From assembly GCA_014238335.1 (NCBI GenBank), contig JABABI010000017.1:125-64124 (forward strand): a DNA stretch of 64,000 nucleotides, written 5' to 3'. The notes beneath the pieces are model-generated. The model was not told the DNA's origin, ran no database searches, and saw only the letters and a list, made by a program, of their open reading frames with translations. This document shows, piece after piece, positions 56,923-64,000 of this stretch (positions are counted from its first letter, which is position 1; every line of letters starts with the position of its first letter). Source of the stretch: Fuerstiella sp. Lineage in GTDB: Bacteria; Planctomycetota; Planctomycetia; Planctomycetales; Planctomycetaceae. A program made the position numbers and the translations under genes.

Positions 56923-57987
56923 CTACAACGACTCCGGCGACGGCCGGATGTCGTTCGAAAAACGTTCTGATATGCCTGCGCGTCGGGCGATCTCATCGAT
57001 GCGGCATTGAATCTGAAGTTCGTCAAACGTCTGCGCCGGTGACGTCGACAGCAGATTGTTCGCAAACGCAAAGCGGTCTGCAAAGCCGGGTAATACGATT
57101 CGCGGATCCAGCCAGTTGAGAGGCTTCGGCGTCAGTGTATGAGTGTGCCTGACAATGCCGTTTGTGCAGTTATTCAGCAGCGAATGATAAAACTCAGGAG
57201 CGGCGTTAAGCTGTTGAATCCGGTCGGCGATATCGATGAACAGGTGCTGGACCTGTTTCGGTGACGCATTGCACGGGAACATGAAGACGCGGTCGTCCGG
57301 TCGCATCAATGCACGCGCGCCGATTTCGTCACGTTCATCCGCCACGACATAGATCAACTCGTATTGACGGTAGAGTCCTCTGATGGGCGAAAATGCTTCG
57401 TCCTGCTCACGTCGTATTTCCATCGATACGCTGAAATACTGCGGCCCTGTTTCAGAACGAACCTGGAACGTCAGAAAGTTGTGTGCGATGCCTTCAAGGG
57501 CCGTAAATCGATGCACAACGAACCACGCTTTTTCGAGCCGACTGAGCTGGAAGTCGAATCTGCCATAATGGACGGCCGCATCGGTTTTAGCAGGATAGAC
57601 CGCGTTTCGAAACCCCTGGATCTGCACGTCACTGCCTTTGATTTGCACATCCGCAAGCTGAGCGTTGTCGGCGGCCCAGTTGCGTTCATTCGACGGGCGT
57701 TGCAGTAGCGTAAAAAGATAGACCACGACGATGGACGCCATCGTCGCTCGCAGCCATTTTTTTCGATTCGGCCACCGAAACAGGAACGTGACAGTCGCGG
57801 CAAAGTAGGCCAGAGCGAGCAAACCGGACACTGGCCATGGCAGGAATTCCAGGTAGTAAACAGCCCCCACTGCCCAGGCGAACAGCAGCAGCACCGTCAG
57901 CCACATCATGCCGCGCAGCGATAACTGTACGAGACGCAGCGATGTGGTTTTGAATCGACTGAATTCCATAACAACAGGATGACACAT
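56923..57987 (-). CDS. DUF4105 membrane protein
   Basis: A 354-residue protein. Two or three helices near the N-terminus (MMWLTVLLLFAWAVGAVYYL, PVSGLLALAYFAATVTFLF, ATMASIVVVYLFTLL) lead into the DUF4105 domain, recognised from RPSNERNWAADNAQLA, the conserved RNAVYPAKTDAAVHYGRFDF, and NNCTNGIVRHTHTL with conserved Cys and His. DUF4105 is related to the Lnb family of lipoprotein N-acyltransferase-like proteins with cysteine-based chemistry, but the exact role is unknown. Start ATG 57987 or ATG 57969; neither has a good ribosome site. It is alone on this strand. Confidence 0.85.
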   Translation of the reverse strand: MCHPVVMEFSRFKTTSLRLVQLSLRGMMWLTVLLLFAWAVGAVYYLEFLPWPVSGLLALAYFAATVTFLFRWPNRKKWLRATMASIVVVYLFTLLQRPSNERNWAADNAQLADVQIKGSDVQIQGFRNAVYPAKTDAAVHYGRFDFQLSRLEKAWFVVHRFTALEGIAHNFLTFQVRSETGPQYFSVSMEIRREQDEAFSPIRGLYRQYELIYVVADERDEIGARALMRPDDRVFMFPCNASPKQVQHLFIDIADRIQQLNAAPEFYHSLLNNCTNGIVRHTHTLTPKPLNWLDPRIVLPGFADRFAFANNLLSTSPAQTFDELQIQCRIDEIARRAGISERFSNDIRPSPESL

Positions 57988-58186
57988 CTTCCGCGGGCAG
58001 GCAAATCACGATCGGTATCCGGGGGATTTCCGGTAGTCCCGCTACTGTCACGCGTGAGGTTGACGATCGCAACGACGGAATGACGATATTGTCGGGTAGA
58101 GATATGGGAATAATGTGGACGTTTCGCCGAGGGCAGAAACAATAGTGGTACTTGAATATCCGGTTTTCCCGCCGCAGGCTGCCAAG

Positions 58187-59221
58187 ATGTCATCCTCCTC
58201 TCTTTCTCTGTGCCCTGAATGTGCATCGTTGGACGCAGCAAACACGTTCGTCAGTGACGCCGTGGCGGAATGCATTCAGTGCGGCCGAAACTTTATGCTG
58301 CCACAGACGTCGTCGCTGGCGGAAGAAAGCACATTGTCTGGTGTGACGGATGCGGAATCTCTGGAAAAGCCGGCGCTGCACAGAAACGCCGCCGGACACA
58401 TCCTGGTCTCCATTTTTGTGTCAGTGGTCGTCAATGGAGGACTGTTGACAGTGCTGGGGCTGTTGTACTTTCACGTTGCCAGCTATGAAGGCTATTTGTT
58501 GAACGGAACAATTCAGAGTTCCCCTCAGAACGACATATCAATCTTTCCTGCGTTTGAACTGGGCAGCGCAGAGGCCGAACGGAATCGGTTGCAACCGGTG
58601 CTGGAAATCGCACGGATCATGCCGACTCATGTTGGGAAAATCCCGGCTTCCGACGGTCTATTTCCTGATGGTGTCGGTGTACTGGCCGGCGACAGCGGGA
58701 CCGGCAGCGGCAGCGGCGGCGGCACGGGGCTGTTCGGCGGTGTACGACACGGAGAGTCGTTTGCATACGTCGTTGACGCTTCCGGCAGTATGTCCGGCGA
58801 TCGAATGAGCCTCGTGCTCGAGGAACTCAGAACTTCGGTGAATTCTCTGGCGGAACATCACCGATTCTTCGTCGTGTTTTTCAACAAACACACTTATGCC
58901 ATGATGTGGCCAAGAATCGAAAAGCGGCTCGTTACCGCCAGTCAGCGGAACAAGGATCGCGTGTTGGGCTGGGCGTTCGGTGTGCAGCCACAGGAAGTGA
59001 CTGAACCGCAGCGAGCACTGCGCATGGCTCTGGACCTGAAGCCTGACATCGTGTTTTTTCTGACAGACGGCGACATTCCGGACGAGTCCCTGCGACTGGT
59101 TAAGAAATACCGTCGTGACGGTACCAGCGTTCACACAATCTGTGTGGGAGAGGACGCTGCCATACCGGTGATGCAGAAAATCGCTGAGGTCGGACAGGGT
59201 GCATTCCTGATGGTGCAGTAG
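58187..59221 (+). CDS. Membrane-anchored VWA protein with N-terminal zinc ribbon
   Basis: ATG 58187 begins right before a zinc ribbon: C9-x2-C12 and C29-x2-C32 (CPEC, CIQC). The frame is open to 58115, but that part has no counterpart. A membrane helix follows at about residues 70-90 (GHILVSIFVSVVVNGGLLTVLGLLY), and a Gly/Ser-rich linker (GDSGTGSGSGGGTGLFG) leads into a von Willebrand factor A domain. The MIDAS motif DASGSMS is near residue 198-204, with LTDGDIPDES later, so the metal site is complete. Total 344 aa. In planctomycetes such proteins are frequent. The neighbouring genes do not point to a specific process. Confidence 0.85.
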   Translation: MSSSSLSLCPECASLDAANTFVSDAVAECIQCGRNFMLPQTSSLAEESTLSGVTDAESLEKPALHRNAAGHILVSIFVSVVVNGGLLTVLGLLYFHVASYEGYLLNGTIQSSPQNDISIFPAFELGSAEAERNRLQPVLEIARIMPTHVGKIPASDGLFPDGVGVLAGDSGTGSGSGGGTGLFGGVRHGESFAYVVDASGSMSGDRMSLVLEELRTSVNSLAEHHRFFVVFFNKHTYAMMWPRIEKRLVTASQRNKDRVLGWAFGVQPQEVTEPQRALRMALDLKPDIVFFLTDGDIPDESLRLVKKYRRDGTSVHTICVGEDAAIPVMQKIAEVGQGAFLMVQ

Positions 59222-59345
59222 CCCCTGGCGCGTGGCAATATCGCAGATCGCGACTTTCTTCCACTCGGTGGCGACGCTGACCGCGAACGGATAGCCTGCC
59301 GCCCTTACACTTACTCCGTCGACCCACCAAACAGAATCTCCGCTC

Positions 59346-59651
59346 ATGGTCATAGTTGTTGCCACAGTTACCTGCACATCTGGTCACCGACACGATTTCC
59401 TGGCCGAATTCCGCAGAATTGTGCCCGAAGTTCTGCAGGAAGACGGCTGCATTGAGTACGGGCCGACAATTGATACAGCCACGGACATTGGCAATCAGAA
59501 CACTGATGGAAACCGGGTGACAATTGTCGAAAAATGGGAGTCAGTGGACGCATTGAAAGCTCATCTGGTGGCACCTCATATGAAGGCCTATCGACCGAAG
59601 GTGAAGAACTTCGTCGAATCGTCAGAGCTGCGAATTCTTGAGGCGGCGTAA
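59346..59651 (+). CDS. Antibiotic biosynthesis monooxygenase (ABM/YgiN-like) protein
   Basis: A small 101-residue dimeric ferredoxin-like fold protein. The characteristic text is IVVATVTCTSGHRHDFLAEFRRIVPEVLQEDGCIEYGP at the start and TIVEKWESVDALKAHLVAPHMKAY at the end, both split typical for ABM quinol monooxygenases. No cofactor motif is needed in the family. Cytoplasmic. It starts 125 bases after the VWA gene. The substrate cannot be told. Confidence 0.85.
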   Translation: MVIVVATVTCTSGHRHDFLAEFRRIVPEVLQEDGCIEYGPTIDTATDIGNQNTDGNRVTIVEKWESVDALKAHLVAPHMKAYRPKVKNFVESSELRILEAA

Positions 59652-59715
59652 CAGCCACCGTTCTTCGACGGCCTGGTGTCTCCACGGCGCACTTTAAGAA
59701 GGCACGAGGTGGCAT

Positions 59716-61023
59716 ATGAGAAGCACAATCTGTTTTTTGTCCTTGTTGTTTTTTCTGTCGTCAATGCCGCCGGGTAAAACTGCCGACTGGCCACACTGGC
59801 GAGGGCCCGGACGGAACGACGTTTCGCCGGAACCATCCGGCTGGGATGGTCGATCGTGGCTCAAGAGTCCGTTGTGGAACGTGAATGTCGGTGAAGGCAG
59901 TTCGTCAGCTGTGGTCATTGGAGATCACGTTTATCTGACCGGCTGGTCGAAGAATCGTGACACAATCTTCTGTCTGGACAGCGATACTGGCAAACAGGTG
60001 TGGCAGCAGTCGTACGAGTCGCCGCGCTATGGCCGCTTCGCCATTGGCGATCAGAAGCTGTATTCGGGGGCGTGTTCGACTCCGGACTATGACTCGGAAA
60101 CGGGGTTACTGTTTACTCTCGGCGTAGACGGCAACCTGAACGCTTGGGACACAGGAAAAAAGGGGCAGCTGTCCTGGTCTTTGAATATTTATGATCGTTA
60201 CAAGGCCGAACGACGTCCGGAAGTCGCGGAACGGAAGAAAACTCAGCGTGATTACGGTTACATGAGTTCACCGCTGGTGTTCGGAATGCAGTTGATTGTG
60301 GAAGTCGGTGGAAAGACCGGCAATGTCGTGTCCTTCGACAAACATACGGGGCGTGAACTATGGAGGTCAGAGAATCGGGACGAAGCCGGACACACGGGCG
60401 GTCCGGTGCCGATCCGAGTCCAGGGAGTTTCCTGCGTGGCCGTGCTGACGTTAAGAAACCTCGTTGTGACGAGGATCGACGGGAACAACGCCGGCAAGAC
60501 CGTGGCTGTCTATCCATGGACAACAGATTACGGCAATAACATTGCCACCGCGGCAGTATTCGAAGATTCGGTCATTATCACGTCAGCCTATAACCACTTT
60601 GCGATGTGCCGCATGAATGTGTCCCTGCAGGGCGCCACGAAGGTCTGGAAAAACGAACTTGCATCGGGGGTGTGCAGTCCGGTGATTCACGAAGGTCGCG
60701 TCTACTGGGCCTGGCGCGGTGTCCACTGTGTTGACTTTGAAACCGGCACCGAATTGTGGTCGGGAGGCAAAGTGGGGTCGCAGGGTTCCTGCATTCTGAC
60801 CAGCGATGATCGTCTGATTGTCTATGCGAATAAGGGCAGCCTGACACTGGTCGAAACAGCAAAGCGTTCACCGCAGGAGTACACTCAGCTTGCTGCCGAG
60901 ACCGTGTTCAAAGAAACAGATGCCTGGCCACATGTTGTTTTGTCAAACGGTCGGCTGATCTGTCGTGACCGAAACGGCAATGTCCGCTGTCTGACCGTTT
61001 CTTCCGAATTCGGTTCAAAGTAA
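59716..61023 (+). CDS. Secreted PQQ-like beta-propeller protein (2)
   Basis: A 435-residue secreted propeller with a signal peptide (MRSTICFLSLLFFLSSMPPGKTA) followed by the planctomycete signature DWPHWRGPGRNDVSPE. Repeated blades contain DTGKQVWQQSY, GKKGQLSWSLNIYD, HTGRELWRSENRD and ETGTELWSGGK. Two blades carry inserted charged loops (KAERRPEVAERKKTQRDYG). It is the third PQQ-like gene in the window and is similar in layout to the 27.4 kb copy. A role in outer-envelope assembly or in redox chemistry is possible; no quinoprotein catalytic residues were identified. Confidence 0.88.
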   Translation: MRSTICFLSLLFFLSSMPPGKTADWPHWRGPGRNDVSPEPSGWDGRSWLKSPLWNVNVGEGSSSAVVIGDHVYLTGWSKNRDTIFCLDSDTGKQVWQQSYESPRYGRFAIGDQKLYSGACSTPDYDSETGLLFTLGVDGNLNAWDTGKKGQLSWSLNIYDRYKAERRPEVAERKKTQRDYGYMSSPLVFGMQLIVEVGGKTGNVVSFDKHTGRELWRSENRDEAGHTGGPVPIRVQGVSCVAVLTLRNLVVTRIDGNNAGKTVAVYPWTTDYGNNIATAAVFEDSVIITSAYNHFAMCRMNVSLQGATKVWKNELASGVCSPVIHEGRVYWAWRGVHCVDFETGTELWSGGKVGSQGSCILTSDDRLIVYANKGSLTLVETAKRSPQEYTQLAAETVFKETDAWPHVVLSNGRLICRDRNGNVRCLTVSSEFGSK

Positions 61024-61355
61024 ACAGGCAAACGCGTTGTCAGGCACACATGCAGGGACGGCGTGTGGAACGATTCGGCGCTCGCCACGCCCGGAATGCA
61101 TCTGTTCGCATTCATGACCAAACACCTGTGCGCCAGTGGCTCCATCCCAACAGCACATTAGGCACCTGCGCGGGGAGCTTTATTGGGCACGTGGATTGAA
61201 GGGACGGCGCATGACGCGATGGGGTTCCGGGGGGGAGGCCGCTGTTTTTCCAAAATCTCTTAAATCCTTCAACAAAAAATGCGGCCGGCCTAATTGAATT
61301 CTCGTCCTACCCTTGGGACTAAAGGTTCACCCCACCTTGGAAAGGGCAATGTCTC
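61024..61355 (+). other. Intergenic region with long imperfect inverted repeat
   Basis: 332 bases between the PQQ-like gene and the broken DUF1559 gene. The arms GGCCGCTGTTTTT (61237-61249) and AAAAAATGCGGCC (61274-61286) could pair with a two-base mismatch, around an A/T-rich loop. This may be a promoter or regulatory hairpin for the DUF1559 gene, or simply a stem-loop. No gene was found. Confidence 0.5.
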
Positions 61356-62268
61356 ATGAAGTCGAACGCCGGAACGTTGAATAAAGAGCCCGGCCGCCGC
61401 GGGATCTACGCTCATCGAACTGCTTGTTGTGATTTCCATTATCGCCACATTGATGTCACTCGTTCTACCGGCCGTTCAAAATGCACGGGCAGCGGCTCGC
61501 AGAACCCAGCGTTTGAACAACATGCACAATGTGGGGCTGGCGATTCACGCGAATGCAGCCAAGAGGTACGACCGTATTCCTGCCTATGGTCGATTCACAC
61601 CGATCCTGCCAACAGGAATCACGAACCCGACTCCACATGAAATCTTCTGTGCTCCGCTCGGATGTGTTAACTGGGTTGTCGACTGTCTGGGAGAATTAGA
61701 CCGGCAGGACATTCTTGACCGCTGGAACATGACTGCGCCAGTCAACGACCCGGGAAACACGGCGCTGGGACAGATCTCGCTGCCGGTACTCGCATGTCCA
61801 GATGACGAATCAGCATTTCAGCAACCCGGTGGACTAAGTTATGTCATCAGCAGTGGTTACGCTGACATGTCAAAGATCAGTGCGTATGTCGCAGCCAGCA
61901 CGGGCGGGGGACTCTCATGAGTTCAGGTGCGGCAGAAAAACATGAGCCAGAGAATGTCAACGATTTACGATGGTCTTTCAAACACCTTGATGCTGGCCGA
62001 AAACCTAAATGCCGGAAGTGCGGGGACATGGTCCAACCCGTCACCTGCGAACTGCACATTTGTCTATCCTATTGTGTCAACCGATGTTGACAGCTCCAAC
62101 TTTTCGGACCCTCCGGTGCCACCAGAGTACTCGGGAATGCCTAACGACAACTTGCACGGCGGCGAAGGCATTCCCACACCGAGTTCCAATCATCCGGAGG
62201 TCGTGAATTTTTTAATGGCAGACGGTTCAGCGCGAACATTAATAGCGGCACGTACATTCGCCTCATGA
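61356..62268 (+). pseudogene. Broken DUF1559 (prepilin-like) gene
   Basis: The ATG at 61356 begins [16 protein letters not shown], then a single-base frameshift near 61400-61406 leads into the next frame. In that frame the text is [21 protein letters not shown], a type IV prepilin-like N-terminal segment, followed by [20 protein letters not shown]. The frame continues through [21 protein letters not shown] until TGA at 61918-61920, and the same frame resumes after it with YDGLSNTLMLAEN and a C-terminal HPEVVNFLMADGSARTL. The order of motifs is that of DUF1559 family proteins, so a single gene has one frameshift and one stop. DUF1559 genes are abundant in planctomycete genomes; this copy is probably inactive unless the sequence is wrong. 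Confidence 0.85.
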
Positions 62269-62528
62269 CACCTGCCGGTACAATGCTCCGCTGTGCCGGA
62301 AGATCCTATTTCCGGGAGCGATTCTTAGATGCGTCCTGAGACACCCAACTCCGGCGAACAACTCTGCCGCGTGGCCGCAAGAGACAAATTCCAGCCTGGG
62401 GAAATGGCACGCCCATGAGCCGGAACGGTTCACGACAATTAGTAAACTGTTCTCATGACGGGCAGAGATCTCGCATGCTTCGTGCCTCACCGATGCCCGC
62501 GGTAAAGCGAAGAGACTAGGCCTGATTG

Positions 62529-64000
62529 CTACTCATGCGGTGGCGGTGGCGTGACTGCCTTTTCCACTTCCGTCAGAAGCTGCTCTCTGCGGAATGGTTT
62601 ATACAGCACGGACTTCAAGCCCCGCTGACGTGATTTGACGATGGAGTGTCCGGCGTCGTAGCCAAACCCCGTCATCAGAATCACGGGCAGACGGTTGTCG
62701 ATTTCCCGCATCTCGCAGAAACACTCGTACCCGTTCATGTCCGGCAGACGAATGTCCGTCAGGACCACATCATAATGATGAGTGCGTGCCATCTGACAGG
62801 CTTCCTTACCGGAGCGAACAGCCTCCACCGTACAATTGTGTTTATCCAGCAGGTCGTGAGCAGACTTCAGCACAGTTTCGTCACTGTCCACCACAAGAAT
62901 CCGTTTGTCTGTCAGAGCCGGACGTTCGACTCGCTGACGGCTGGATGTCCCGGGAAAACCCACGTCGACGGCATCCGCATCTTCAGAAACACGCACGATC
63001 TTGCCCCGAATGGTGCGAGTGTTATCCAGAATACACTGTAATTTCTCGCAGACGTCCGGATCGTGACCGATGTACTTTTCCAGAATAGCCGTCGCACTGG
63101 AAAGTATGTCATCCGTCGGCAATGCGATGTCACGCTGCAGTCGAGCCGAACTCTCCGACGCCGTGGTGACTTTTTCTGCAACCAGTAATTGCAGTTGATT
63201 CACAGCCATCGCCACGACGCAGCCGAAGACTTCAAGGAATTCCAAATCCTTCTGATCAAAGCCCTGAGCTCCTGGACTTTCCACATTGAAAGTTCCCAGC
63301 ACCTCGTCGTGCATAATCAACGGTACAGTCAGTGAACTGCGCGCGTCAGCGGCTCCACTCAGATACAGGGAGTCGGTCTGGGTGTCCGAGCAAAGATGGC
63401 TCTTGCGCGTCGCGGCAACGTATCCGGTCACTCCGTTGTCCTGCGCCTTCGCAAATAGTTGCCGTGTCGCCGCTTCGGGCTGCATTCCCACCTGCAGCAG
63501 CGGCAGCAGTTCGCCCGAAGCTGGGTTAATAACCCTGATTTCGATGGTTTCAAAGCCCAGGATATCCTGGGAGTATTCCAGGATCTTGTCCTTCAGAAGC
63601 TCAGAACGATCTTCGGGCGACATCTCCGTCACCTCCTCCGGCGACAAGTCTCCCAATTCGATGCCTGCACGATAGAGTGCCTCGCGTTTCTGATTTTCCA
63701 GGATTTCCTCAGAAACGTCGCGCGCGACGATGGTCGTAAATGGCAGTGTTTGCCCGTCGCCTGCGGGTAACGGTGACCGAGACGCCCGTATGGCCACGAA
63801 TTTACGTTCAGCCATTTTCAAAATGGCTTTCAGGACCTTGTCGGGGCCAGGATCCAGACTTGTGGGCAGCACAGCGGGGCTGATCAGTTCCGGACTTTCC
63901 AAAGCCTCCAAAAAAGAAAGGCCGATCAGCGAGGATTCGCTGCCGGCCATGTTTTGGAGCATCTGATTGTGCCAGACCACTTTGTTTTCAGAGTCCACCA
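62529..64000 (-). CDS. PAS-GAF-receiver sensory protein, partial at right end
   Basis: The reading frame is still open at base 64000, so the start is outside the window. The visible 490 residues contain a PAS-like domain (about 1-100; DSENKVVWHNQMLQNMAG), a GAF domain (140-270; LPLLQVGMQPEAATRQLF, SSLTVPLIMHDEVLGTFNVE), a helical segment (285-345) that resembles the dimerisation part of histidine kinases but reads LQRDIALPTDDILSSATAIL, without the catalytic His and without an ATPase domain, and a C-terminal receiver (about 365-485; ILVVDSDETVLKSAHDLLD, VVLTDIRLPDMNGYE with the phospho-acceptor Asp, LYKPFRREQLL with the conserved Lys). It is a signalling protein with unknown input; the output may be protein-protein interaction. 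Confidence 0.88.
   Translation of the reverse strand, partial: VDSENKVVWHNQMLQNMAGSESSLIGLSFLEALESPELISPAVLPTSLDPGPDKVLKAILKMAERKFVAIRASRSPLPAGDGQTLPFTTIVARDVSEEILENQKREALYRAGIELGDLSPEEVTEMSPEDRSELLKDKILEYSQDILGFETIEIRVINPASGELLPLLQVGMQPEAATRQLFAKAQDNGVTGYVAATRKSHLCSDTQTDSLYLSGAADARSSLTVPLIMHDEVLGTFNVESPGAQGFDQKDLEFLEVFGCVVAMAVNQLQLLVAEKVTTASESSARLQRDIALPTDDILSSATAILEKYIGHDPDVCEKLQCILDNTRTIRGKIVRVSEDADAVDVGFPGTSSRQRVERPALTDKRILVVDSDETVLKSAHDLLDKHNCTVEAVRSGKEACQMARTHHYDVVLTDIRLPDMNGYECFCEMREIDNRLPVILMTGFGYDAGHSIVKSRQRGLKSVLYKPFRREQLLTEVEKAVTPPPPHE

Noticed and set aside
61918..61920. TGA in the DUF1559 gene as a possible selenocysteine or recoded stop
   Set aside because: The gene already has a separate frameshift, no SECIS-like element was seen, and TGA ends normal genes in this window (for example the AAA ATPase), so simple decay is more likely.

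Overview
The window looks like a chromosomal segment from a member of the Planctomycetota. The evidence is the gene content: two DUF1549/DUF1553 (PSCyt/PSD1) cytochrome-like genes, one paired with a DUF1501 Tat-type protein, a DUF1559 prepilin-like gene, DUF1570 and DUF4105 proteins, three PQQ-like beta-propeller proteins, a short PheT, and many secreted proteins of unknown role. GC content is moderate. I saw no tRNA, rRNA, CRISPR array, prophage or complete insertion sequence.

Layout. 1-5.5 kb (+): the end of a Tad/Flp-type secretin, a CpaE/TadZ-like ATPase, a secreted Ig-like repeat protein and a HEAT-repeat protein. 5.5-9.1 kb (-): dnaG-rpoD operon, then about 1.3 kb without a supported gene. 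10.4-12.5 kb: pdxA (+) facing an orphan MoxR-type AAA ATPase (-). 12.9-22.5 kb: two PSCyt/PSD1 modules pointing at each other around a CBS-domain protein. 22.7-27.1 kb: a membrane protein, a LysM-YkuD protein that lacks the catalytic residues, a small acidic protein, and a nucleoside hydrolase-ribokinase operon. 27.4-34.8 kb: two PQQ-like proteins, an SDR and a PhyH-type dioxygenase; the larger PQQ-like protein (1285 aa) appears to carry an embedded methyltransferase-like fold and a C-terminal malectin-like domain. 34.9-43.5 kb (-): panD, pheT, and a GldA / GldF-GldG fusion / DUF4340 ABC-type cluster. 44-50.6 kb (+): pdxJ, a structured intergenic region ending in a strong terminator, cimA-like, a decayed GxxExxY gene and valS. 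50.6-64 kb: membrane protein, sugar isomerase, DUF1570, glycosyltransferase, Mn-type SOD, DUF4105, VWA protein, ABM monooxygenase, PQQ-like protein, a broken DUF1559 gene and a PAS-GAF-receiver regulator that runs off the right end.

Functionally this is a housekeeping backbone (replication priming and the main sigma factor, vitamin B6 by PdxA and PdxJ, pantothenate precursor by PanD, a citramalate synthase-like enzyme, PheT, ValS, SOD) mixed with planctomycete-specific envelope and extracellular proteins. No compact defence or biosynthetic island is evident. The most unusual items are the PQQ/methyltransferase/malectin fusion, the catalytically stripped YkuD protein, the GldF-GldG fusion cluster, REPIN-like palindrome doublets at two gene 3' ends, and a structured intergenic region upstream of a strong terminator.
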